Shown: one piece after another, positions 44,047 through 51,684 of the stretch | Position numbering within the stretch: position 1 is the first letter of the stretch | Layout: every line of letters starts with the position of its first letter | Assembly (NCBI GenBank): GCA_036258055.1 | Contig: DATAEK010000282.1 | Span: 1-64,000, forward strand | Source of the DNA: DATAEK01 sp036258055 | GTDB taxonomy: Bacteria; Acidobacteriota; Vicinamibacteria; Vicinamibacterales; 2-12-FULL-66-21 | Direction of reading: 5' to 3' | DNA: 64,000 nt | Translations under genes and position numbers: made by a program | Notes under the pieces: model-generated | Database searches by the model: none | What the model was told of the DNA's origin: nothing | What the model saw: the letters and a program-made list of their open reading frames with translations, nothing else

Positions 44047-44538
44047 ATGTCTGATCCCGGCGATTCCCAGCTCCCGCCGGCGCGCCGCCGCGTGCTGGCC
44101 ATCCTCGTCAATGGCTTCGTCACGGTAGTCGCCGGTGGTCTGTCGGCGCTCCTCGGAGTCTTTGCGCTCCGCCCCGCAGCGGCTGCATCACGCGACCGTT
44201 GGGTTCGCGCGGGCGTGCTGGCCGACCTCACGCCGAACGTCCCAGTGCCGCGCGTGCTGACGGTCTCGCGCGTCGACGGCTGGTATCGCGAGCGTGCGCG
44301 TCAGACGGTTTTCCTCGTCTGGGACGGCGCCAAGCAGGTACGCGCGCTCTCAGCGACCTGCACCCACCTTGGCTGTCAGGTCCATTGGGACACAAAGGCC
44401 TCGCACTTCCGGTGCCCGTGCCACGGCGGCGTTTACGACGCAACCGGGAAAGTCGTCAGCGGTCCGCCACCACGGCCGCTCGCCTCGGTCGACGCCCGTG
44501 TCGACGGCCAGGACGACGCGGTGCTGGTACGGTTGTGA
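44047..44538 (+). CDS. Rieske [2Fe-2S] protein of a cytochrome bc complex
   Basis: 163 residues. One N-terminal transmembrane helix (about 17-41) anchors a Rieske domain with ligands Cys105, His107, Cys123 and His126 in CTHLGC and CPCHGG, plus the disulfide cysteines 110 and 125. It takes electrons from menaquinol or ubiquinol and passes them to the c-type haem. The last bases overlap the GTG of the cytochrome b-c fusion gene (GTGA). Confidence 0.95.
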   Translation: MSDPGDSQLPPARRRVLAILVNGFVTVVAGGLSALLGVFALRPAAAASRDRWVRAGVLADLTPNVPVPRVLTVSRVDGWYRERARQTVFLVWDGAKQVRALSATCTHLGCQVHWDTKASHFRCPCHGGVYDATGKVVSGPPPRPLASVDARVDGQDDAVLVRL

Positions 44539-46109
44539 TCGCGCGATTGCTGGAGTGGCTCGACGCGCGCGCCGGAGTGCGCCGGATCCGTGAGGTCCTT
44601 CTCGACGAGCCGATTCCGCCGGGGACCGGCTGGTTCTTCACGCTCGGGAGCGTGCTGCTGGCGCTGCTCGGCGTGCAAGTGCTCACCGGCGGTTTCCTGA
44701 CGCTGTACTACGCGCCCACACCCGACCACGCATACGAAAGCGTTCGCTTCATCAGCAGCACCACGGCGGGGCGGCTCGTCCGCGGGTTGCACCACTACGG
44801 CGCCAGCTTCATCGTCGTCGCGGCCGTGTTGCACATGCTGCGCGTGATCGGGTTCGGGTCGTACAAACCGCCGCGCGAGCTGGCGTGGTTGTCAGGCCTC
44901 GGCCTCCTCGGCCTGATTCTGGCCTTCGCGCTGACCGGCTATCTGCTGCCCTGGGATCAGCGGGCGTACTGGGCCACTGTCGTCACCATCAACATCTCCA
45001 GGCTCGCGCCGATCGCCGGCGATGCCGTCGCGGCGGTGATGCAGGGGGGATCCACGATCGGCGCGCTGACGCTGACGCGCTGGTACTCGGCGCACGTGAT
45101 CTTCCTGCCGGCGGTGCTCGCGGCCCTCGTCGTCGCGCACCTGGTGACGATGCGGATGCAGGGCATTTCCGGCCCGGTGCGAGCGCGAAGCGGCTCGCCG
45201 ACCAAGTTCTATCCGAGTCAGGCGGCGCGTGATGTGGTCGTGGTCGGCATCGTGCTCGCGGCGCTCGCGCTATTCGCGTGGCGGCTCACCCCCGCGATGG
45301 AGGGCCCCGCCGAGCCAACCGATGCCGCCTACATTCCGCGGCCCGAGTGGTACTTCCTGGGCCTCTTCCAGCTGCTGAAGTACTTTCCGGGCCGTCTCGA
45401 GGTTGTCGGGGCGATCATCATTCCGACGCTCCTCGCGCTCGTGCTTACGCTCCTGCCGTGGATCGATCGCGGGCCGGAACGGGATCCGCGCAAGCGCCGC
45501 TTCGTCATGGCCGGCGTGCTGGTTGGTGTGCTCGCGGTCGTCGCGCTCACGTCGCTCGGGTGGCGCGATCGGCCCGTCTCCGCGGCGGCGAGTGACGCGT
45601 GGACCCTCAGGCAGATTGGCGGACGTGCGATTGCCCAGACGGCCCGCTGCGATCGATGCCACGGCGAGACGGCGATGTCGGATCCGCTCGAACGGTTGCC
45701 CACGACGCGCAGTACGGACTGGGTGTCTGGCCACGTCACCGATCCCGAGATGATTGCGCCCGGACTGCGCCAACCGCCGGCCGTCCTCAACGAGCGCGAA
45801 GTCGCGGCGCTCGTGGCCTATGCGCATCAGTTGTCGCGGCAGCCGTATCCCGGCTTCTCTCCAGCGATCGAGCGCGCCGCCTTCGTCTTCGCGAGGTATT
45901 GCATCGGCTGCCACATCATCGATGGTGAAGGCGGCAAGGACGGCCCGGAGTTGTCGCATATCGGCAGCAAGCACGACGCGGCGACGCTGCGGCGCTGGAT
46001 CACGGATCCCGTGTCCGTCAATCCCGATGCCGAGATGCCCGCGTTCGGCATGCGGCTCACACCCGAGCAGCTCGATGCCATCTCGGCGTATCTCGCGTCG
46101 CGGAAATAA
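44535..46109 (+). CDS. cytochrome b / dihaem cytochrome c fusion of a bc complex
   Basis: 524 residues from a GTG. Residues 1-~345 are cytochrome b: haem ligands His86, His100, His187 and His202, and the quinol-site P-E-W-Y at 270-273. The 14/15 ligand spacing and QGISGP after helix D are of the b6f/menaquinol type. A C-terminal cytochrome c part follows with two CxxCH sites (372-376 and 456-460) and a likely Met ligand in MPAFGM. One protein thus replaces cytochromes b and c1. With the Rieske protein it forms a two-gene quinol:cytochrome c reductase. Confidence 0.93.
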   Translation: MIARLLEWLDARAGVRRIREVLLDEPIPPGTGWFFTLGSVLLALLGVQVLTGGFLTLYYAPTPDHAYESVRFISSTTAGRLVRGLHHYGASFIVVAAVLHMLRVIGFGSYKPPRELAWLSGLGLLGLILAFALTGYLLPWDQRAYWATVVTINISRLAPIAGDAVAAVMQGGSTIGALTLTRWYSAHVIFLPAVLAALVVAHLVTMRMQGISGPVRARSGSPTKFYPSQAARDVVVVGIVLAALALFAWRLTPAMEGPAEPTDAAYIPRPEWYFLGLFQLLKYFPGRLEVVGAIIIPTLLALVLTLLPWIDRGPERDPRKRRFVMAGVLVGVLAVVALTSLGWRDRPVSAAASDAWTLRQIGGRAIAQTARCDRCHGETAMSDPLERLPTTRSTDWVSGHVTDPEMIAPGLRQPPAVLNEREVAALVAYAHQLSRQPYPGFSPAIERAAFVFARYCIGCHIIDGEGGKDGPELSHIGSKHDAATLRRWITDPVSVNPDAEMPAFGMRLTPEQLDAISAYLASRK

Positions 46110-46112
46110 AGC

Positions 46113-46238
46113 AGGTTCCCAGTTCTCGGTTCTCAGTTCGCGATTCGCGTTTCGGGCGCTCAATCGTCTCGAGGATCGCAGATGTCAGGACTGAGAATCG
46201 GCGAACCGAGAACCTGAGAACCTGAGAACCTGAGAACC
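46113..46238. repeat. GAGAACCT octamer tandem with inverted counterpart
   Basis: Almost four copies of GAGAACCT run from 46208 to 46238. At 46113-46135 the complementary orientation (GGTTCCCAGTTCTCGGTTCTC) occurs, so the two can pair across ~70 bp. They occupy the 145-bp gap between the bc complex and zwf. No terminator with a T tract is evident. Confidence 0.7.
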
Positions 46239-46254
46239 GGTATGATCGCGTGAT

Positions 46255-47775
46255 ATGCCCGCCAACCCGTTACAGGACGGGCTGCGCATCGAGCCGACAC
46301 CCGGACCCACGACGCTCGTCATCTTCGGCGCGTCCGGTGATCTCACGAAGCGCAAGCTGCTCCCCGCGATTTACAACCTCGCTCGCAATCAGCGACTGCC
46401 GGCGCGATTCGCCGTCATCGGCATCGGGCGTTCGCATTTCTCCGACGATTCGTTCCGCGAGCAGTTCGCCGACAGCCTGAAGGAGTTCGCTGGCGTCGAT
46501 GCCGCGGGTGCCGAAGTGGCCGCGTCATTGAGCCGGCGGACGTTCTACCTGTCAGGCGAGCAGAGCGATCCGGGACTGTACGAACGTTTGAAGGCGCGGC
46601 TCGAGGAGCTCGACGGGGCCGACGGCGTGCTCTACTACCTCGCGATTCCTCCAACGGTCTACGGCACCGTCATCAACCGGCTGGGTGAGGCTGGACTCGC
46701 CAAAGCCGATGAGCCCGCATGGCGCCGGATCATCATCGAGAAACCGTTCGGCACAGACCTGCGCAGCGCGCGCGAGCTCAACGTCCAGCTCCACCACCAC
46801 TTCGACGAGAATCAGGTTTTTCGCATCGACCACTATCTCGGAAAAGAAACCGTTCAGAACCTGATGGTGTTCCGGTTCGGCAACGGCATGTTCGAGCCGA
46901 TTTGGAACCGCCGCTACATCGATCACGTGCAGATCACTGCTGCTGAAACCGTGGGCGTCGAGCGGCGTGCCGCGTACTACGAAGGGGCCGGCGCTCTGCG
47001 CGACATGGTCCAGAATCATCTGATGCAGCTGCTGGCGCTCGTGGCGATGGAGCCGCCGATCGCTTTCACCGCCGACGCGGTACGTGATCGCAAGATGGAC
47101 GCGCTGCTCTCCATTCAACCGCTCGTCGACAACGGCTCCAATGGACGCGCGAACGTCGTGCGGGCGCAGTACGGAGATGGCTGGGTCACCGGTAAACAGG
47201 TGCCGGGCTATCGCCGCGAAGAGGGCGTCGATCCGCATTCGACGACGGAGACGTTCGTCGCGCTGCGGATGCAGCTTGACAGCTGGCGCTGGGCAGGCGT
47301 GCCGTTCTACCTGCGGACGGGCAAGCGTCTGCCGAAGCGCACGACCGAGATTGCGATTCAGTTTCGCCGCCCGCCGCTCCAGATCTTCAGGCGGGCCAGT
47401 CCGTCCCTGGTCTCTCCCAATCTCCTCGTCGTCAACGTGCAGCCTGATGAAGGCATCTCGTTACGGTTCGAGGCGAAACTGCCGGGCACACGCATGCAGC
47501 TCGCGCCCGTGATGATGAACTTCCGTTACGGCACCGCGTTTGGCGGCCCGGTGCCCGAGGCCTACGAGACGCTGTTGCTCGATGCGATGCTCGGCGATCC
47601 GACGCTCTTCGCGCGCCACGATTTCGTCGAAGCGTCATGGTCGCTGATCACGCCGGTCCATGAAGCGTGGGCGCGCGAGCAGCCGGCGGACATTCCCACC
47701 TACGAAGCGGGCGAGTGGGGACCACGGGAAGCCGATGCGTTGATGGATCGAAACGTCAGGTGGAGGACGTTATGA
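46255..47775 (+). CDS. zwf: glucose-6-phosphate 1-dehydrogenase
   Basis: 506 residues, normal length. It oxidises glucose-6-phosphate to 6-phosphogluconolactone with NADP+. Seen: the nucleotide-binding LVIFGASGDLTKRKLLPAIYNL, substrate lysine in IIEKPFG, catalytic RIDHYLGKETVQN, and FRFGNGMFEPIWNRRYIDHVQI. The stop overlaps the start of opcA, its assembly factor, making a two-gene unit for pentose phosphate flux and NADPH. Confidence 0.97.
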   Translation: MPANPLQDGLRIEPTPGPTTLVIFGASGDLTKRKLLPAIYNLARNQRLPARFAVIGIGRSHFSDDSFREQFADSLKEFAGVDAAGAEVAASLSRRTFYLSGEQSDPGLYERLKARLEELDGADGVLYYLAIPPTVYGTVINRLGEAGLAKADEPAWRRIIIEKPFGTDLRSARELNVQLHHHFDENQVFRIDHYLGKETVQNLMVFRFGNGMFEPIWNRRYIDHVQITAAETVGVERRAAYYEGAGALRDMVQNHLMQLLALVAMEPPIAFTADAVRDRKMDALLSIQPLVDNGSNGRANVVRAQYGDGWVTGKQVPGYRREEGVDPHSTTETFVALRMQLDSWRWAGVPFYLRTGKRLPKRTTEIAIQFRRPPLQIFRRASPSLVSPNLLVVNVQPDEGISLRFEAKLPGTRMQLAPVMMNFRYGTAFGGPVPEAYETLLLDAMLGDPTLFARHDFVEASWSLITPVHEAWAREQPADIPTYEAGEWGPREADALMDRNVRWRTL

Positions 47776-48686
47776 CCGATGCACGGCAGGAACCGGCCGA
47801 TGTGGCGTTCGCGGATATCGAATCCGCACTGGCTGTTCGGAGCGACGACCACCGCGCCGTCGCGGCGCCCCCTCGTGCCCTGACAGCGACGATTGTAACC
47901 GTCGGCCCCGACGATCGGGTCGAAGGAGCCGCAGCCCCGCTGCAGAAGCTCGCCGAGTCCGGTGGCGTACGGGCGATCGTCATCGCTCACGGTTCGTCGC
48001 CCGAAACGCGCGCTCGCGTCGGCGCCAGCTTCGTCGCCTTGGGCGGGGTTCCGCCGGCGTTTGTCGACAACGCCGTGGCCGCGATTCGACTCTCGAGCCT
48101 TCCGACGCTGGTCTGGTGGCGTGGCGGGCCGATCGACGTGCTCGATCGGGTGGTCGCGCTGGCCGATCGCGTGGTGCTCGACGTCGAGACTCCGGACGAT
48201 CTCTGGGCGCACGTGGTCACCATCCTGGATCGGACGGCATTCAGCGACTTGCGCTGGACGCGACTCACACGGTGGCGCGCATTGATGGCGCAGTTCTTCG
48301 ACATGCCGTCGATTGCTTCAGCGGCTTCGTCCTTCACGCGACTGCGGGTCGAAGGCGCCGACCCATTGACCGGCCGTCTTTTTGCGGCGTGGTTGAAAAC
48401 GTCACTCAAGTGGGAGGACTCGGTCGCAATCGAGATCGCTGAGAGCGGCCGGGATGCGCCGATTGAAACCGTCACGCTTGGCGGCGCAGGCATCGAACTG
48501 CGTTTGTGCCTCGCCGGCAGCCGTCGCTGTGTCGAAACGTCGGCCACGGCACCAGGGCAGCCGGCGACGTCCGGGGTCGTGTCCCTGGCCGGTCAGACCC
48601 TGGAGGGTCTGCTCTCCGAGGAATTGCGGATCCGATCCCGGGACGCGGCATTCGAGCTCGCCCTTCGTGCGTGCGTGCGGTCCTGA
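47772..48686 (+). CDS. opcA: OpcA-like glucose-6-phosphate dehydrogenase assembly protein
   Basis: 304 residues with GGAGG ahead of an ATG that overlaps the zwf stop. Features of the OpcA family: the early TIVTVGP segment, PTLVWWRGGPIDVLDRVVALADRVVLD, and FSDLRWTRLTRWRALMAQFFDMP. OpcA aids assembly or redox activation of G6PDH in cyanobacteria and actinobacteria. Its coupling to zwf here implies the same role. Confidence 0.88.
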   Translation: MTDARQEPADVAFADIESALAVRSDDHRAVAAPPRALTATIVTVGPDDRVEGAAAPLQKLAESGGVRAIVIAHGSSPETRARVGASFVALGGVPPAFVDNAVAAIRLSSLPTLVWWRGGPIDVLDRVVALADRVVLDVETPDDLWAHVVTILDRTAFSDLRWTRLTRWRALMAQFFDMPSIASAASSFTRLRVEGADPLTGRLFAAWLKTSLKWEDSVAIEIAESGRDAPIETVTLGGAGIELRLCLAGSRRCVETSATAPGQPATSGVVSLAGQTLEGLLSEELRIRSRDAAFELALRACVRS

Positions 48687-48761
48687 GCCGATCTTTTCCG
48701 GTCGGGCGCGATGCCGGGTCGGTGGTAGACTCCCCGCGCTGACGCCACCGTCCCAAGCTTC

Positions 48762-50345
48762 ATGAACCATCACGCCACCGCCTTCAACCTCGCGAGCGTG
48801 CTCGAGCACACCGCGTTTCAGACACCGGACCGCGCGGCGATCACCTGCCGAAACCTCCAGGTTAGCTACGGGGAACTGAACGCCCGCGCATCGAGCGTCG
48901 CCGCGGGTCTCGCGGCGCTCGGCATCGGGGCCGGCGATCACGTCGCGCTTTCGTGTCCCAACATCCATTGGTTCCCCATTGCGTACTTCGGCATTCTCAA
49001 GACCGGGGCCGTGGTCGTGCCTTTGAACGTCCTGCTCAAACCCCGCGAGATTGCCTACCACCTTCATGACAGCCAGGCGAAAGCCCTGATCGCATTCGAA
49101 GGAACGCCGGAGTTGCCGATGGCGCAGATGGCACGCGCGGCGTGCGATCAGGCCGGATGTCAGACGCTGATCGTCGCGACACTCGATCCCACCACGCCGG
49201 CGCCAGTCCCGGCGACGGCCACGCTCGGACAGTTTCTGAACAGCGGCGCGAATGGTTTCCAGACGCGGAAGCGGCGCCTGGACGACACCGCGGTGATCCT
49301 CTACACCTCGGGCACGACCGGCCATCCGAAGGGCGCCGAGTTGACGCACGAGAACATGGCGCTCAATGCCATCGCATCGCGCGACATGTATCTGCCGGCG
49401 CTGGCCGGCGGCAACCAGCAGGACGTGGCGCTCGTCACGCTGCCACTTTTTCACTCCACTGCACAGACCTGCCTGATGAACGCGGGTTTGTACGGTGGAT
49501 TCCGGCTCGTCCTGCTTCCACGGTTCGAGCCCGCCGTGGTGTTGGAGACGATTCGGGCCGAGCGCGTCGCCTTCTGGATTGGCGTGCCGACGATGTATTG
49601 GTCGTTGCTGCAGCACGTGGCGGCTGCGGGAGTAGACGTCGCGCCGATTGCGGCCAACCTCCGCGTGTGCACGTCCGGCGGCGCGCCGATGCCCCACGAC
49701 GTGATGCGGCGGTTCGAACAGACCTTCGGGGTCAGGGTGCTCGAAGGCTACGGCCTCTCTGAAACCTCGCCGCTGGCCTGTTTCAATCAGTTGTCACGTC
49801 CGAGCAAGCCCGGGACGGTCGGCCAGCCGATCTTCGGCGTCGACGTGCGGTGCGTCGACGAGGGAGGCCGGCCGGTGCCGACCGGCGAGCGGGGCGAAGT
49901 CGTCATTCGCGGGCCAAACGTGATGAAGGGTTACTACAACCGGCCCGACGCGACGGCGGAGGTCATGCGAAACGGCTGGTTCCACACCGGTGACATCGGG
50001 ACGCTCGACGCCGACGGCTACCTCACGATCGTGGATCGCAAGAAGGACATGGTGATTCGGGGCGGCATGAATGTCTACCCGCGCGAGCTCGAAGAAGTGA
50101 TGATGACGCATCCCGCCGTGGCGCTCGTGGCCGTGATCGGCGTGCCCGACGAGCGGCTGGGAGAGGAAATCAAAGCATTCGTGGTGCGGAAACCTGGGGC
50201 CGTCGTGACCGAACACGAGCTCCTCGACTGGTGCCGGGAGGAGTTTGCGGCCTACAAATACCCTCGCCAAATCGAGTTTCGGGACTCGCTGCCAATCGGC
50301 GCGACCGGCAAGATCCTGAAACGGGAGCTCCGCTCCGTGTCATGA
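48762..50345 (+). CDS. long-chain fatty acid--CoA ligase (AMP-binding family)
   Basis: 527 residues. Adenylate-forming motifs: ILYTSGTTGHPKGAELTH (A3), GYGLSETSP (A5), GWFHTGDIGTLDADGYL (A7), DRKKDMVIRGGMNVYPRELE (A8), and the catalytic lysine near the end in IGATGKILKREL (A10). It activates a carboxylic acid with ATP and joins it to CoA. Medium- to long-chain fatty acids are the likeliest substrates, but acyl specificity cannot be read from sequence. Confidence 0.9.
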   Translation: MNHHATAFNLASVLEHTAFQTPDRAAITCRNLQVSYGELNARASSVAAGLAALGIGAGDHVALSCPNIHWFPIAYFGILKTGAVVVPLNVLLKPREIAYHLHDSQAKALIAFEGTPELPMAQMARAACDQAGCQTLIVATLDPTTPAPVPATATLGQFLNSGANGFQTRKRRLDDTAVILYTSGTTGHPKGAELTHENMALNAIASRDMYLPALAGGNQQDVALVTLPLFHSTAQTCLMNAGLYGGFRLVLLPRFEPAVVLETIRAERVAFWIGVPTMYWSLLQHVAAAGVDVAPIAANLRVCTSGGAPMPHDVMRRFEQTFGVRVLEGYGLSETSPLACFNQLSRPSKPGTVGQPIFGVDVRCVDEGGRPVPTGERGEVVIRGPNVMKGYYNRPDATAEVMRNGWFHTGDIGTLDADGYLTIVDRKKDMVIRGGMNVYPRELEEVMMTHPAVALVAVIGVPDERLGEEIKAFVVRKPGAVVTEHELLDWCREEFAAYKYPRQIEFRDSLPIGATGKILKRELRSVS

Positions 50346-50446
50346 ACCCGGCTGAATCCTCGACCTGCGCCGGCAAGAGCAACAGGCGGGCAAACTGGCC
50401 GTGGCCTTGCATCGTCATCTGGCCTCTGGAGTGTGGAGGATTGAAT

Positions 50447-50890
50447 ATGCCCAAGTGCAGCGACGTGATGACGCGGGATCCCATTTGCTGTGAACCTGGT
50501 GACTCTGTCACGCAGGTCGCCGAGGTCATGAAAGACAAAAATGTCGGGTCTCTGCCGGTCGTGGAATCGCAGCAGTTTCGACGGCTCGTGGGCATCGTGA
50601 CGGACCGTGACCTGGTGACCAAAGTTGTCGCTGGAGGCCTGAATGTCGCGAGCACGTCGGTTCGTGATGCCATGACGGCCAACCCGTCGTGCTGTCGCGA
50701 AGACGAGGACGTGGACCGCGCCGTGTCGATGATGGCGGAGCGTCAGGTCCGACGCATGCCAGTCGTCGACGGATCGGGGCATCTGAAAGGCATCATCGCG
50801 CAAGCGGACGTGGCGACCCGGGTCCGGCGCGATGACAAGACCGGAGAAATGGTGGAAGCGATTTCGGAGCCATCGAGTCGACATTCGTAA
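50447..50890 (+). CDS. tandem CBS-domain protein
   Basis: 147 residues from an ATG with GGAGG 7 nt upstream. Two CBS motifs: residues ~7-65 (VMTRDPICCEPGDSVTQVAEVM ... GIVTDRDLV) and ~75-132 (AMTANPSCCREDEDVDRAVSMM ... GIIAQADVA). CBS pairs bind adenine nucleotides and act as energy sensors. A terminator follows, so it is probably not part of the gas-vesicle transcript, although it is the immediate neighbour. Confidence 0.9.
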   Translation: MPKCSDVMTRDPICCEPGDSVTQVAEVMKDKNVGSLPVVESQQFRRLVGIVTDRDLVTKVVAGGLNVASTSVRDAMTANPSCCREDEDVDRAVSMMAERQVRRMPVVDGSGHLKGIIAQADVATRVRRDDKTGEMVEAISEPSSRHS

Positions 50891-50904
50891 TTGGCAGGGC
50901 GAAG

Positions 50905-50930
50905 GCCGGCCATTCAGCCGGCTTTTGCTT
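50905..50930 (+). terminator. Rho-independent terminator after the CBS gene
   Basis: Stem GCCGGC (50905-50910) / GCCGGC (50917-50922), loop CATTCA, then TTTTGCTTT. It separates the CBS gene from the gas-vesicle cluster. Confidence 0.75.
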
Positions 50931-50961
50931 TGACCCATCTTGAAAAATGCCCGCGTTGACG

Positions 50962-50990
50962 TTGCCTGCCGTAAACGCGTGGGATATAGT
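50962..50990 (+). promoter_or_regulatory. candidate promoter of the gas-vesicle operon
   Basis: -35 TTGCCT (50962-50967), 17-bp spacer, -10 TATAGT (50985-50990). Transcription would begin near 50997, only a few bases before the ATG at 51001, so the first message would be nearly leaderless. No Shine-Dalgarno is seen there, which agrees. Confidence 0.45.
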
Positions 50991-51000
50991 CGCAGACCGC

Positions 51001-51336
51001 ATGCCTCTTGAGCTTCCAACCCATCACCGGGCCACTGGCCTTGTCGATGTGCTGGACCGCGTTCTTGACAAGGGTCTCGTCATCGCCGGTGACATCAAAG
51101 TGTCGCTCGCCGAGGTCGAGCTGCTCACCATCAGGATTCGACTTCTGGTGTGTTCACTCGACAAGGCACAGGAGATCGGATTGGATTGGTGGCGCTACGA
51201 TCGTGATCTGTCTCCAGGCCGCGAGCGTCCGGGGCTTGACGGCACCGAGGAGTTGCGCGCGCAGATCCGGCAGCTCGAGCGCAAGATCGATGCGCTGTCC
51301 GCAGCACCTCCGGCACGCCGCCGGTCGAGCAGATAG
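51001..51336 (+). CDS. gas vesicle protein, GvpA/GvpJ family
   Basis: 111 residues. Residues 10-60 carry the GvpA core: GLVDVLDRVLDKGLVIAGDIKVSLAEVELLTIRIRLLVCSLDKAQEIG. GDIKVSLAEVELLTIRI, in place of the AWVRVSLVGIELLTVEA of shell GvpA, points to the minor, tip-located GvpJ-type proteins. The next residues, GLDWWRYD, are also GvpJ-like. A charged coiled-coil tail (about 80-105) and basic end follow. It probably nucleates or caps the vesicle. It is the first gene of the cluster. Confidence 0.88.
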   Translation: MPLELPTHHRATGLVDVLDRVLDKGLVIAGDIKVSLAEVELLTIRIRLLVCSLDKAQEIGLDWWRYDRDLSPGRERPGLDGTEELRAQIRQLERKIDALSAAPPARRRSSR

Positions 51337-51363
51337 AAGCTTTGAGGACCGCAGGAGCCAAGC

Positions 51364-51681
51364 ATGGCAGTTGAACGAGCTGCAGGCGGGACGAGTCTCA
51401 TCGACGTGCTCGATCGCGTGCTCGACAAGGGCATCGTGATCGACGCCTGGGTGCGTGTGTCGCTCGTCGGAATCGATCTGATCACCGTCGAGGCCCGCGT
51501 TGTAGTGGCATCGATCGACACCTACCTCAAGTACTCCGAGGCCGTCGGTCAGGTCGCGCCGGTCTCGCGCCCGCAGGCGGAGCTGGCGCAGAACGTGATG
51601 GCCGAAAACGCGGCACTGCGTGCGGAGCTCGCGGCGACGAAGAGCGGTCGCGCGACACGGCGCCGGAGCTCGGAGGGGTAA
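51364..51681 (+). CDS. gvpA: gas vesicle major shell protein GvpA
   Basis: 105 residues, with AGGAG 6 nt before the ATG. Residues 11-62 match shell GvpA almost exactly: SLIDVLDRVLDKGIVIDAWV, then RVSLVGIDLITVEARVVVAS and IDTYLKYSEAVG. It should form the ribbed protein wall of gas vesicles. Typical GvpA has ~70 residues; here a ~40-residue tail with a heptad-like stretch and basic end (ATRRRSSEG) extends it, which could decorate the vesicle surface. Confidence 0.93.
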   Translation: MAVERAAGGTSLIDVLDRVLDKGIVIDAWVRVSLVGIDLITVEARVVVASIDTYLKYSEAVGQVAPVSRPQAELAQNVMAENAALRAELAATKSGRATRRRSSEG

Positions 51682-51684
51682 TCG

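Noticed and set aside
50957..50985. Alternative gas-vesicle promoter using TTGACG as -35
   Set aside because: Spacing to the TATAGT box would be 23 bp; TTGCCT with 17 bp fits better.
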